From contig NZ_JAHDSZ010000001.1 in assembly GCF_018531145.1 (NCBI RefSeq), positions 62,001 through 126,000 on the forward strand: 64,000 bases of DNA. Direction: 5' to 3'. Made by a program: the position numbers and the translations under genes. This DNA is from Canibacter zhuwentaonis (GTDB lineage: Bacteria; Actinomycetota; Actinomycetes; Actinomycetales; Microbacteriaceae). Of the stretch, positions 11,167 through 19,530 are shown one piece after another. The notes below the pieces were generated by a model. It did not search any database. It saw nothing but the letters and a program-made list of their open reading frames with translations, and was not told where the DNA came from. The first letter of the stretch is position 1, and each line of letters opens with the position of its first letter.

Positions 11167-12662
11167 TGGCGGCTTAAAAACTCGTACATTTCAGTTTCAT
11201 CCACGCCTGGAAAATCTCCGCTCGGGAGGGGTGCGAGAATATACTGGTGCATTTTGGCGCTTGCCCAGCTTTTGTTTTGCCACCTGTTGCGCAGCTGTGT
11301 GGAGGGGAGCTTGCAGCACTTGCTCGATGGGCACTTAGAAACGCGCCGCACCGTGGTGTCGCTACCCCTAAACCATTTCGCGTCGCTAAACGCAACCCCG
11401 CAGGTGATCGAAAATCCGCCAGAGGTTTCCGCTTCTCCTGTTTGTACGCTCGACCAGAAAGTGCCAGCGGGCGTGTCCGTGTACTGGTAGAACTCGCTTG
11501 TGCGAGTGCGGCGCTGAAAAGCGGTACGACCGGGAAACTTGCGGCACAGAATCTGCCCTTCAGCGTTGCCCGCTGAGTCGGTGGGTAAAACCAATCCGTC
11601 GTTCGCAAATCCGCGGATTAGCAACCCTGCGGTGTCGGTGCGATAAAAATGCACGGGTAAATCCAGGTGGGTTGTTGCCAGGTTTGTGAACCTGTGTGCG
11701 GCGGTCTCGTGGGTCACCCCAAAAGCGTCCCGGAAGTCTTCGATCGCCAGGTTGCGATTTTGCTTTGCCCGTAGTAAAAACTCTTTTGCGGCAGTTTCCG
11801 GAATCAGGCAGGCGGATGAGAAGTAGTTTATTTCGAGCCTGTGGCGTAAAAACTCGGCGTAGTTTGAGGGTGGTTTGTGCTTCAGAATGCGGTGCGCCAT
11901 TGCCTGCAGCGCTAGTGCGCGCAGTCCGTGTCCGCCCGGAATTGACGCCGGTGGCAAATAGATTCTACCGTTTTCAAGGTCGGTGATACTTCGCGTGTTC
12001 TGCGGCAAATCCTCAACGAAGATAAGCTCAAAGCCGAGTTTTTCCGCGAGCACGGCAACTGTGCGGTGTGTTAACGCTCCGTTAGTGTGCCCAACCTGTG
12101 CCATCAGCTCTTCTGCGAGTTTCTCAATTTCTGGCAGGTAGTTGTTGAGCTCGTGCATCCGCTGCCTAATCAGTGTGTTCGCGTGCCGCGCGCCCTCGGA
12201 GCTGGCGGCTTTTTCGCGCGACTGCTCGTGCAGCGCAGTGCTGAGCGTGACTATTGTTTCGAGGGCGTTTTCCGAGAGCGCCTGTGGGTTTGTTATTGGC
12301 GGTATTTGCAGCTCTTTGAGCAGTTCGCTCTGCTGCAGGCTGAGTAGTTTAATTTCGAGTTCGGCTCTTTTTGACGGCGCGCTTGCGGTGAGGAGCGTTT
12401 TAATATCGGTTGTGAAAATCGCCGCTAGCTGTGCGAGCACCGATATTTTAGGCTCGCGTTTGCCGGTTTCGTAGAGCGAGAGCTGGCTCACGCTGAGCCC
12501 GATTTTTTCGCTCACCTCGACCAGCGTAAGCCCCGATTTTTTACGAAAATGCTTTATTCTTTTGCCGAGAATGAGCGCGCTCTGCTTTTTATCGCCAGTT
12601 TTCTGCGTTTTTGAGGGGGTTGCTGGAGTCGCGCCCGCGATATCCGCTGTAAAATTAGACAT
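11151..12662 (-). CDS. RamB-like XRE/short-chain fatty acyl transcriptional regulator
   Basis: DNA-binding regulator of the RamB/ScfR family, which in relatives controls acetate and propionate use. A Cro/C1 helix-turn-helix (LTLVEVSEKIGLSVSQLSLY) lies near residues 45-64. An ImmA/IrrE-like middle domain follows (ALQAMAHRILKH), then the family C-terminal block with clustered cysteines (SKCPSSKCC) and the FPGVDETEMYEFL end. I place the start at ATG 12662, not the longer 12728, because a TATAAT box lies exactly six bases upstream, indicating a leaderless message. It is divergent from pckG, a plausible target. 503 residues. Confidence 0.85.
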   Translation of the reverse strand: MSNFTADIAGATPATPSKTQKTGDKKQSALILGKRIKHFRKKSGLTLVEVSEKIGLSVSQLSLYETGKREPKISVLAQLAAIFTTDIKTLLTASAPSKRAELEIKLLSLQQSELLKELQIPPITNPQALSENALETIVTLSTALHEQSREKAASSEGARHANTLIRQRMHELNNYLPEIEKLAEELMAQVGHTNGALTHRTVAVLAEKLGFELIFVEDLPQNTRSITDLENGRIYLPPASIPGGHGLRALALQAMAHRILKHKPPSNYAEFLRHRLEINYFSSACLIPETAAKEFLLRAKQNRNLAIEDFRDAFGVTHETAAHRFTNLATTHLDLPVHFYRTDTAGLLIRGFANDGLVLPTDSAGNAEGQILCRKFPGRTAFQRRTRTSEFYQYTDTPAGTFWSSVQTGEAETSGGFSITCGVAFSDAKWFRGSDTTVRRVSKCPSSKCCKLPSTQLRNRWQNKSWASAKMHQYILAPLPSGDFPGVDETEMYEFLSRHAPSS

Positions 12663-12668
12663 ATTTAT

Positions 12669-12698
12669 ATTATACGTAAAAAAATTAAAAAGTTTACA
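12669..12698 (-). promoter_or_regulatory. Leaderless promoter of the RamB-like gene
   Basis: On the minus strand TATAAT (12669-12674) lies six bases before ATG 12662, with TGTAAA (12693-12698) 18 bases further upstream as a weak -35. The sequence AAAAGTTTACAC across 12687-12698 resembles the RamB site described in Corynebacterium (AAAGTTTGCAAA type), so self-control is possible; that last point is inference. Confidence 0.6.
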
Positions 12699-12777
12699 CC
12701 GTTTTTTGGCTGTTATGTCACTAAACATAACTAATAATTAAATTAGGAGAAATTTTATTCGGTGTTTAGGAGCTAAA

Positions 12778-14655
12778 ATGACCACCGCCACAAAAATCGA
12801 CAACGACTATCAGCCAATTACGCACACTATCGCTGAGTTTGAGAGCGCTGCACCGGTAAAAGATGCCAAGGTTTTAGGCTGGATTTGCGAGATGGCGGAT
12901 ATAATGCAGCCGGACCAAATATTCTGGTGCGACGGCAGCACCGCGCAGTGGCAGCTGCTGACCGCAGAGATGGTAGCGCAGGGCTCACTGATAAAACTCA
13001 ACCCGGATATTCGCCCAAACAGTTTTCTAGCGCGCTCAAGCAGTGACGATGTTGCGCGTGTTGAAGAGCGTACCTTTATTTGTGCGGCGGATCCCGAAGC
13101 AGTCGGACCAACCAACAACTGGCGCGACCCAGACGAGATGCGTCAAGAACTGCTGCCGTTTTTTAAGGGTGCGATGCGCGGCCGCACAATGTATGTGCTG
13201 CCCTTTGCTATGGGTCCCATCGGCGGTGCTATTACGCAGCTGGGATTGCAGCTCACCGATTCCCCGTACGCGGTGCTGAGTATGCAGATTATGGCGCGGG
13301 TCAGTTTTGAAGTGCTGCGCCACATTGAGCGCGGAGCTAACTGGGTGCGCACCGCGCACACGGTTGGAGCGCCGCTGCTTGACGGCGCGGCAGACAGCGC
13401 CTGGCCGTGCAATAGCACCAAGTACATCTGCCATTTTCCAGACACGCTTGAGGTGTTGTCCTTCGGGTCTGGCTATGGCGGCAACGCGCTCTTGTCAAAG
13501 AAGTGTTTTGCGCTGCGCCTTGCGAGTGTGATGGGCAAGCGCGAGGGATGGCTTGCTGAGCATATGCTGCTGATCAAGGTAACCAATACGAACACGGGCC
13601 GCGTCTATAATTTGGCGGCGGCGTTCCCATCCGCTTGCGGTAAAACCAACCTGGCGATGCTAACGCCGACAATTCCGGGGTGGAAAGTTGAAACCCTGGG
13701 TGACGATATTGCGTGGCTCAGGCAGGGAGCGGATGGCAGGCTGTACGCAATTAACCCGGAGGCGGGCTTCTTTGGAGTCGCGCCCGGCACCGGCGAGAGC
13801 ACCAACCCGACCGCGATTAGCGCGCTCTGGGGTAACACGATTTATACGAATGTGGCGCTCACAGATGACGGCGATGTGTGGTGGGAGGGTAAAACCGATG
13901 AGGTGCCCGCACACCTGATCGACTGGCAGGGGCAGGACTGGACTCCCGCGAGCGGGACACCAGCGGCACACCCTAACTCGCGCTTTACTGTTCCTGTGAC
14001 ACAGGCACCGAGCATTGCCCCTGAGTGGAGCGAAGCTGAAAACGGGGTGCCGCTCGACGCAATTCTGTTTGGCGGCAGGCGTGCCACAAACGTGCCGCTG
14101 GTTGCAAAAGCGCTCAGCTGGCAGCACGGGGTGTTTATGGGCGCTACGATTTCGAGCGAGAAAACTGCGGCGCAAGAGGGGCTGGTTGGTGAGCTGCGGC
14201 GGGATCCGTTTGCGATGCTGCCTTTCTGCGGCTACAACATGGCGGATTACTGGGGGCACTGGCTCGCAATAGGTGAGAAGCTGGGAGATAAAGCGCCGGC
14301 TATTTTCCAGGTGAACTGGTTTAGAAAAGACGCTGACGGGAAGTTTTTGTGGCCAGGATTTGGTGAGAACTCGCGTGTTATTGACTGGATTTTGCGCAGC
14401 CTCGATGCTGACAGCGAGAGCGACGATGCGAAGGGCGAAGAGCTGCCAGTGGGAATTGTTCCCGCCAGTGGCGAGCTGAACCTGACAGGTATTGAGATTA
14501 GCGACGAGTCGCTTGCCGAGTTATTTAGGGTTGATAATGAGAGCTGGCTGCAAGAGTGTATGCTGACTGAGGAGTTCTTTGCGATGTTCGGTGACCGCGT
14601 GCCGCAGGAGCTACGCGCGCAGCTGCAGGGTCTGCGCGAGCGTCTCGGGGCTTAA
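12778..14655 (+). CDS. pckG: Phosphoenolpyruvate carboxykinase (GTP)
   Basis: Interconverts oxaloacetate plus GTP and PEP plus CO2; the entry step of gluconeogenesis or, in reverse, an anaplerotic step. The nucleotide loop FPSACGKTNLAML covers residues 283-295, with the reactive Cys287 of the GTP class. The 625-residue length and the motifs EGWLAEHMLLI, GDDIAWLR and FGGRR also match the GTP-dependent enzyme. ATG 12778 follows AGGAG. Divergent from a RamB-like regulator, which suggests carbon-source control. No disrupted motif seen. Confidence 0.98.
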   Translation: MTTATKIDNDYQPITHTIAEFESAAPVKDAKVLGWICEMADIMQPDQIFWCDGSTAQWQLLTAEMVAQGSLIKLNPDIRPNSFLARSSSDDVARVEERTFICAADPEAVGPTNNWRDPDEMRQELLPFFKGAMRGRTMYVLPFAMGPIGGAITQLGLQLTDSPYAVLSMQIMARVSFEVLRHIERGANWVRTAHTVGAPLLDGAADSAWPCNSTKYICHFPDTLEVLSFGSGYGGNALLSKKCFALRLASVMGKREGWLAEHMLLIKVTNTNTGRVYNLAAAFPSACGKTNLAMLTPTIPGWKVETLGDDIAWLRQGADGRLYAINPEAGFFGVAPGTGESTNPTAISALWGNTIYTNVALTDDGDVWWEGKTDEVPAHLIDWQGQDWTPASGTPAAHPNSRFTVPVTQAPSIAPEWSEAENGVPLDAILFGGRRATNVPLVAKALSWQHGVFMGATISSEKTAAQEGLVGELRRDPFAMLPFCGYNMADYWGHWLAIGEKLGDKAPAIFQVNWFRKDADGKFLWPGFGENSRVIDWILRSLDADSESDDAKGEELPVGIVPASGELNLTGIEISDESLAELFRVDNESWLQECMLTEEFFAMFGDRVPQELRAQLQGLRERLGA

Positions 14656-14657
14656 TT

Positions 14658-14688
14658 TCACCTTAGCCAGTGTTGCCTGGTGATTTTT
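14658..14688 (+). terminator. Weak terminator after pckG
   Basis: TCACC (14658-14662) pairs with GGTGA (14679-14683), an inner CCAG/CTGG pair can add to it, and TTTTT follows at 14684-14688. Short stem, so modest confidence. The rest of the gap to the tRNA (to 14838) is G/T-rich with no clear gene. Confidence 0.4.
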
Positions 14689-14838
14689 GCTGGCGGTGGG
14701 GTTTTGCCTGACACTTGCGCCTGGGCGGTTTTACCCACTGGTTTTGCTTAGGCTTTTTGGCGGAGTGGGTGTTGTGATTAATTTGCCGCCCTAGCTCTTG
14801 AGCGTGTACTATTATAATCGGTACTGTTTTTGCGGCGC

Positions 14839-14912
14839 GCCCCCGTAGCCCAATTGGCAGAGGCAGAAGACTTAAAATCTTTCCAGTCTGGGTTCGAGTC
14901 CCAGTGGGGGTA
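14839..14912 (+). tRNA. tRNA with UAA anticodon (Leu), class I shape
   Basis: A 74-nt cloverleaf: acceptor GCCCCCG/TGGGGGT (two G-U pairs at the ends), a three-pair D stem, anticodon stem GAAGA/TCTTT around the loop CTTAAAA, a five-base variable region (CCAGT) and T arm CTGGG-TTCGAGT-CCCAG. The loop gives anticodon UAA, which reads the leucine codon UUA. Leucine tRNAs normally have a long variable arm; this one does not. CCA is not encoded (ACAA follows). A TATAAT box at 14813-14818 lies 20 bases upstream. Confidence 0.88.
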
Positions 14913-15228
14913 CAAATTTTGTTATTTTTATTATGCGAAGGCGTGAAGTTGTGATCTCTGAGTTTTGGAGTCGAGCGGTAAGCGAGATCCCTGAGCTGCA
15001 AAACCTGAGTGTTCTCTACAGAATCGCAAAGTAGTTTTGAGATTTATTTTGTAGCATCCAGATCAGTTTTAGTTCAAGCCGTAGCTGCGGTGCAGCCTTG
15101 AAAGCGTTGCCAGTGTTGTAGCTGGCGTTGTGAGTAAGCATCCTCTGCGCTTAATATCGCCGCTGGCTTGTTTAGCTTGGTATTAAACAGCGCCTTCTGC
15201 TTCCAGTGTTTTAGCAGTTGATAAACTA
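14913..15228. other. Intergenic stretch without a recognised gene
   Basis: Between the tRNA and lemA. No open frame with a ribosome site, no strong hairpin with a T tract. A few short CTGAG repeats occur near 14959-15010, too loose to define a unit. Possibly decayed sequence. Confidence 0.5.
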
Positions 15229-15240
15229 TAGAATATAGTC
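15229..15240 (+). promoter_or_regulatory. Leaderless -10 box of lemA
   Basis: TAGAAT at 15229-15234 ends six bases before ATG 15241. No good -35 is visible. Same layout as eight other genes in this window. Confidence 0.6.
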
Positions 15241-15816
15241 ATGGATGTTTCATTAATTGTGTTTTTGGTGGCGCTCGGTTTCGTGCTGGTGCTTGGTGTT
15301 TACGTGTGGGTTACCTACAACTCGCTTGTAACGCTTCGAGCGCGGGTTGATGAGGCGTGGAGCGATATTACAGTGCAGCTGAAGCGGCGTGCCGACCTGA
15401 TCCCGAGTCTTGTTGACACCGTTAAAGGGTATGCAACACACGAACGCGCGGCATTTGAAGAGGTAACGCGAGCCAGAGCAGAAACGCTTGCCGCGTCCGG
15501 TCCCGCGGCCGCGTCAGAGGCAGAAAATCATATGCAGCAGGCGCTTAAGAGCATCTTTGCGATCGCGGAGGCGTATCCGCAGTTGCAGGCGAGCCAGAAC
15601 TTTCTGGAGCTGCAGTCCGCTCTTGTTGATGCCGAAAACAAAATCCAAGCATCGCGCCGCTTCTACAACGGCGGAGTGCGCGAGCTGAACACTAAGATTC
15701 AGGTTTTCCCCAACACGATTTTTGTGCGTGGCATGGGTTTCAAAGAGCGTGAGTTCTTTGAGGTGCAAGATTTTGCGGCTATTGCAGAGCCGCCGCGCAT
15801 TGACTTCGGTAACTAG
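15241..15816 (+). CDS. lemA: LemA family protein
   Basis: Membrane-anchored helical protein of unknown exact function. One N-terminal helix (about residues 4-26) is followed by the family block SLVTLRARVDEAWSDITVQLKRRADLIP (residues 28-55), then long helices including the FLELQSALVDAENKI segment and the RFYNGGVRELN motif. 191 residues, full length. It is followed 26 bp later by an HtpX-type protease; the LemA plus M48 protease pair is common in bacteria and suggests a shared membrane quality-control role. Confidence 0.95.
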   Translation: MDVSLIVFLVALGFVLVLGVYVWVTYNSLVTLRARVDEAWSDITVQLKRRADLIPSLVDTVKGYATHERAAFEEVTRARAETLAASGPAAASEAENHMQQALKSIFAIAEAYPQLQASQNFLELQSALVDAENKIQASRRFYNGGVRELNTKIQVFPNTIFVRGMGFKEREFFEVQDFAAIAEPPRIDFGN

Positions 15817-15841
15817 TTTTTAGCAGCGCGAGGTATTCGGC

Positions 15842-16714
15842 GTGTACAGGGAGATCCGCAGAAATAAAATAAACACCTGGCTGATTATGACCTTTTTTGT
15901 GCTCATAATCGGCGGTTTGGGTTATCTCGCTGGCGTTATCTATAACAGCTACACGGTTACCGTGTTCATTGTGCTGGGAGCTGTTGGGTACACGCTGGTG
16001 CAGTATTTCATGGCAAGCAGGCAGGCACTAAGTATGGCAGGCGCGGTACAGATTACCGAGCGAGACAATCCGCGCCTCTATCGCACAGTTGAAAACCTTG
16101 TGATTACAACCGGTATGCCGATGCCGAAAGTGTACATTGTAAACGACCCTGCTCCCAACGCCTTTGCGACCGGCAGAAACCCCGAGAACGCGGTTGTTGC
16201 GGCGACTACCGGGCTGCTTGAAATTATGACGGATGCCGAACTCGAGGGCGTGATGGCGCACGAGCTGGGACACGTGCGCAACTACGACATCCGAGTAAAC
16301 ATGATAGTTTACGGGCTGGTTGTGGCCGTTGGCATGATTGGCGATATGCTGATGCACATCACGGTATTTGGGCGCGGGCGTAATAGCAACAACCCGGTAG
16401 CAATGATTTTTGGCATTGTGGCGATGCTGATTGCGCCGCTCGTAGCAACAGTTGTTCAGCTTGCCGTTTCTCGGCAGCGGGAATATTTAGCGGATGCAAC
16501 TGGCGCGCTCACAACCCGACACCCTGTTGCGCTCGCGAGTGCGCTGCACAAGCTGCAGGAGCACGCGCAGCCGTTGAAAAGGCAGCAGACAAGCATGGCG
16601 CACATGTGGATATCAGATCCTAACAAAGCCGGTTTTGTGCAGCAGCTGTTCGCAACGCATCCGCCGATAGAGAGCAGAATTAAACGCCTGCTTGAGAATC
16701 AAGCTAAGTTTTAG
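15842..16714 (+). CDS. htpX: M48 family zinc metalloprotease, HtpX type
   Basis: Integral membrane protease that degrades damaged membrane proteins. The zinc motif HELGH is at residues 140-144 and the third ligand lies in the later REYLADATGA block. Two helices near the start (about residues 14-33 and 38-57) and two more around residues 155-175 and 185-208 frame the active site. GTG start at 15842. 290 residues, normal for the family. Downstream of lemA, probably one transcript. Confidence 0.94.
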   Translation: MYREIRRNKINTWLIMTFFVLIIGGLGYLAGVIYNSYTVTVFIVLGAVGYTLVQYFMASRQALSMAGAVQITERDNPRLYRTVENLVITTGMPMPKVYIVNDPAPNAFATGRNPENAVVAATTGLLEIMTDAELEGVMAHELGHVRNYDIRVNMIVYGLVVAVGMIGDMLMHITVFGRGRNSNNPVAMIFGIVAMLIAPLVATVVQLAVSRQREYLADATGALTTRHPVALASALHKLQEHAQPLKRQQTSMAHMWISDPNKAGFVQQLFATHPPIESRIKRLLENQAKF

Positions 16715-16841
16715 CGAGTTTCTGACGATCTTTTACAAAACGTATTTTAGGGTGTGTTTTGAGTGGAAAAAATACCGTAAAAGCGTTACTCTAGATAGCA
16801 AAGCACAAAGGGGAGCAAGCCCCTTAGAAAGGGAGAATAGA

Positions 16842-18332
16842 GTGACGGATTATTACTCGAAGCAGACACGTTTAGAGACGGACTCGCTCGGCAGTGTTGA
16901 AGTGCCGCGCAGCGCATACTGGGGTGTGCACACAGCGCGCGCGCTGGAGAACTTTCCAATTTCAAGGCGACCTATCTCTGTTTATCCGCAGTTTGTGCGT
17001 GCCTTTGCGTGCGTGAAACAGGCCGCAGCGCGCGCTAATTTGCAGATTGGCGCTATTGATGAGCAGAAAGCGCGCCTGATTGACCGCGCCTGCGAAGAGG
17101 TCAAAAACGGAATGCTGCTCGACCAGTTTATTGTTGGCGTTGTGCAGGGAGGTGCTGGCACCTCAACCAACATGAACGCGAATGAGGTTATCACAAACCG
17201 AGCTTTGGAGCTGGCGGGTCGTGAAAAAGGCGACTACGCGTTTATTAATCCGAACGATCACACAAACTGTAGCCAGTCAACCAACGACACATACCCAACC
17301 GCAATTAAAATTGCGATCGCTTTCTCGCTCACGTCGTTGACTTGTCAAATTGAGGAGCTCGCGAAGAGCTTTGAGGCTAAGGGCAAAGAGTTTGGCAACA
17401 TTCTTAAGGTTGGTCGCACACAGCTGCAGGATGCTGTCCCGATGACACTGGGGCAGGAGTTCCGTGCTTTTGGTGTGACACTTTACGAAGACGTTGACCG
17501 GCTGCGAGAAGTTGAGCGTCTGCTGTACGAGGTTAATATGGGCGCGACCGCTATCGGTACGGGAATTAACGCGTCGCTCGGTTACAAAGAAGCGGTTATT
17601 GAGCACCTGCGCGATATCACGGGAATTCCGCTTGAAACGGCCGGTGATTTGATTGAGTCGACGAGTGACACGGGCGTGTTTATTACATTCTCGGGCGCTC
17701 TGAAACGCTGCGCGCTGAAGCTTTCTAAGATTTCTAATGATTTGCGGCTTTTGTCTTCTGGTCCGCAGGCTGGCATCGGTGAAATTAACCTGCCGGCTCG
17801 CCAGGCGGGATCGTCGATTATGCCGGGCAAGGTTAACCCTGTAATTCCAGAGGCAGTGTCGCAGGTGGCGTATGCTGTTGCTGGTGCTGATGTTACAGTG
17901 TCGATGGCCGTTGAGGCTGGGCAGCTGCAGCTTAACGCTTTTGAGCCGATTATCGCTCACTCGCTGTTCCAGTCTATGACGTGGCTTGAGCAGGCATGCC
18001 TCACCTTGCGGCTAAACTGTGTTGATGGTATCACGGCAAACACCGACAAGCTCTCTGAAACTGTTGAGCGCTCGGTTACTGTGATAACCGCTCTTGCCCC
18101 TGTTATTGGATACGCTGAGGCTGCTAAGCTCGCAAAAGAAGCGCTCGCCACGAACGCGAATATTCGTGAGCTGGTTGTTGCTAAGGGTCTATTGAAGGAG
18201 AGCGAGTTGGCGGATATCCTGCAGCCAGCACGCCTCGCGGGAATCACCCCAGACACCGAGACCGTGCGCGCCGCAGCTCATGTGACTCCGGCCACCGAAG
18301 TTGACGCCACAAGCGTAATGGGTGAGGCTTAA
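16842..18332 (+). CDS. aspA: Aspartate ammonia-lyase (aspartase)
   Basis: Splits aspartate to fumarate and ammonia; a member of the fumarase/aspartase superfamily. Aspartase rather than class II fumarase is indicated by the signature GSSIMPGKVNPVIPE at residues 323-337 (fumarases read ...VNPTQCE) and by the YWGVHTARALENFPIS start region. The frame is open from 16692, but GTG 16842 follows AAAGGGAGA and gives the family N-terminus. 496 residues. A small AAGGGG/CCCCTT hairpin (16808-16825) lies just before the ribosome site. The enzyme feeds fumarate to central metabolism. Confidence 0.92.
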   Translation: MTDYYSKQTRLETDSLGSVEVPRSAYWGVHTARALENFPISRRPISVYPQFVRAFACVKQAAARANLQIGAIDEQKARLIDRACEEVKNGMLLDQFIVGVVQGGAGTSTNMNANEVITNRALELAGREKGDYAFINPNDHTNCSQSTNDTYPTAIKIAIAFSLTSLTCQIEELAKSFEAKGKEFGNILKVGRTQLQDAVPMTLGQEFRAFGVTLYEDVDRLREVERLLYEVNMGATAIGTGINASLGYKEAVIEHLRDITGIPLETAGDLIESTSDTGVFITFSGALKRCALKLSKISNDLRLLSSGPQAGIGEINLPARQAGSSIMPGKVNPVIPEAVSQVAYAVAGADVTVSMAVEAGQLQLNAFEPIIAHSLFQSMTWLEQACLTLRLNCVDGITANTDKLSETVERSVTVITALAPVIGYAEAAKLAKEALATNANIRELVVAKGLLKESELADILQPARLAGITPDTETVRAAAHVTPATEVDATSVMGEA

Positions 18333-18368
18333 TAGCCGCGCAATAACCTATTGGGTTTGCAACCCTTA

Positions 18369-18410
18369 AAAACTCCCCGCTAGCTGATAGCTTAGATAGC
18401 GGGGAGTTTT
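18369..18410. terminator. Bidirectional terminator between aspA and the FAH gene
   Basis: Perfect 14-bp stem (18369-18382 with 18397-18410). The arms begin with AAAA and end with TTTT, so it can stop transcription from aspA on the plus strand and from the FAH-family gene on the minus strand. Confidence 0.88.
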
Positions 18411-18443
18411 GAATGATTTAATGGTTTGTTTTAGCGCTGCGTA

Positions 18444-19310
18444 TTAAACTTCAACCGCGTGGGTTGTGAGCGCGCCGATTTTTTCGATCGTTACCGTAAC
18501 AACAGTGCCGTCTTTAAGGTAGAGCGGTGGTTTACGGCTGCGTCCGGCTCCGCCCGGAGAGCCGGTTGAAATCATTGTGCCGGGCTTGAGCGTTAGTGAT
18601 TGTGAAATTGTTACGAGCAGCTGTTTCACAGAACGCACCATAAAAGAAGTTGATGAGTCCTGCACTCGCAGATCATCGAACTCTGTTGTTATTTTAAGCT
18701 GCTGCGGATCTGGTATTTCATCCGCTGTAACAACAACGGGACCAACCGGAGTGAAGCCGTCAAAAGACTTGCAGCGTGACCACTGCGGTTCTGCAAATTG
18801 CAGGTTGCGAGCTGTTAAATCATTTACGACTGTGTATCCAAAAACGTGATCCAGAGCGTTTTCAGGGGTTAGGTTCTTGGCTTCCTTTCCGATTATCACC
18901 CCCAGCTCGCCCTCGTAGTCAACTTCGCGGGTGAGATGGGTTGGTAACTCAACCGTGCCGTTGTGAGGCGCGAGCGAGTTTGGGAAAAGCGAGAAGAGCA
19001 CAGGACCGGCATCGTTATCAAGGCTTAGCTCGTTGGCGTGTTCACTGTAGTTAAGACCCACTGCGAGTGTGACAGGCGGGCTGATTACTGACGGACCGTA
19101 CTGTAAATCGCTTAGTTTTGTGCCGGTGCCAGGTTGCAGAGATGTTGCGGCGGATTGTAAATCTGCGTACGCTTTAGGCTCTGACTCTAGTAGCTGCTGT
19201 AGTGTTTTTGCAGCGCATCCAAGCTCAGCTGCAAACACAGCGTGAGATCCTTTAATAACAGCTAGGCGAGGTGATAAATCAGGGTTAGGAGTTAAATGCG
19301 CAAGTTTCAC
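18444..19310 (-). CDS. Fumarylacetoacetate hydrolase family protein
   Basis: Enzyme of the FAH superfamily, which hydrolyses or decarboxylates beta-diketo acids with a divalent metal; the true substrate cannot be told from sequence. Family motifs: LNYSEHANEL, the metal-binding DYEGELGVIIG, VVNDLTARNLQ, KSFDGFTPVGP and the late MISTGSPGG. 288 residues. The GTG start at 19310 has a TAAAGT box seven bases upstream, consistent with a leaderless message. It converges with aspA and shares its terminator. Confidence 0.9.
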   Translation of the reverse strand: MKLAHLTPNPDLSPRLAVIKGSHAVFAAELGCAAKTLQQLLESEPKAYADLQSAATSLQPGTGTKLSDLQYGPSVISPPVTLAVGLNYSEHANELSLDNDAGPVLFSLFPNSLAPHNGTVELPTHLTREVDYEGELGVIIGKEAKNLTPENALDHVFGYTVVNDLTARNLQFAEPQWSRCKSFDGFTPVGPVVVTADEIPDPQQLKITTEFDDLRVQDSSTSFMVRSVKQLLVTISQSLTLKPGTMISTGSPGGAGRSRKPPLYLKDGTVVTVTIEKIGALTTHAVEV

Positions 19311-19323
19311 GCTAATAACTTTA
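19311..19323 (-). promoter_or_regulatory. Leaderless -10 box of the FAH-family gene
   Basis: On the minus strand TAAAGT (19318-19323) ends seven bases before the GTG at 19310. No ribosome site is present in between. Confidence 0.6.
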
Positions 19324-19382
19324 TCTAAAACACGTCATAATTTTTTGTGAATGTTGTTTTGCGCGAGCGTTTTTGTGCTGGT

Positions 19383-19419
19383 CTGTGAGAGTGGCGAGCA
19401 GCTCACGCCGCTCTCACAG
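19383..19419. other. Long hairpin between the FAH gene and the surface-protein gene
   Basis: A 14-bp stem with one G-U pair (19383-19396 with 19406-19419) without a T tract on either side. Could stabilise or end the surface-protein message (minus strand), whose coding part stops 110 bases before. Confidence 0.4.
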
Positions 19420-19530
19420 CAGCTTAAGCACGTTTATTTCTTAACCTAGTGTACTCAAACTGTGCATCCCTCACAGTGAGTTTAGGCATCTTTATTTCCT
19501 GTAATTATCACCCCTGCTGTTAGCTGTTGG

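Noticed and set aside
11174-12728. ImmA/IrrE-like middle domain as part of a mobile-element regulator or toxin-antitoxin pair
   Set aside because: The conserved C-terminal cysteine block and the pckG neighbour fit the RamB family; no partner toxin gene.
14663-15001. Open frame of 112 codons on the minus strand
   Set aside because: It runs straight through the antisense of the tRNA and has no family resemblance or ribosome site.
16842-18332. Class II fumarase
   Set aside because: The signature reads KVNPVIPE rather than KVNPTQCE and the N-terminus matches aspartase.
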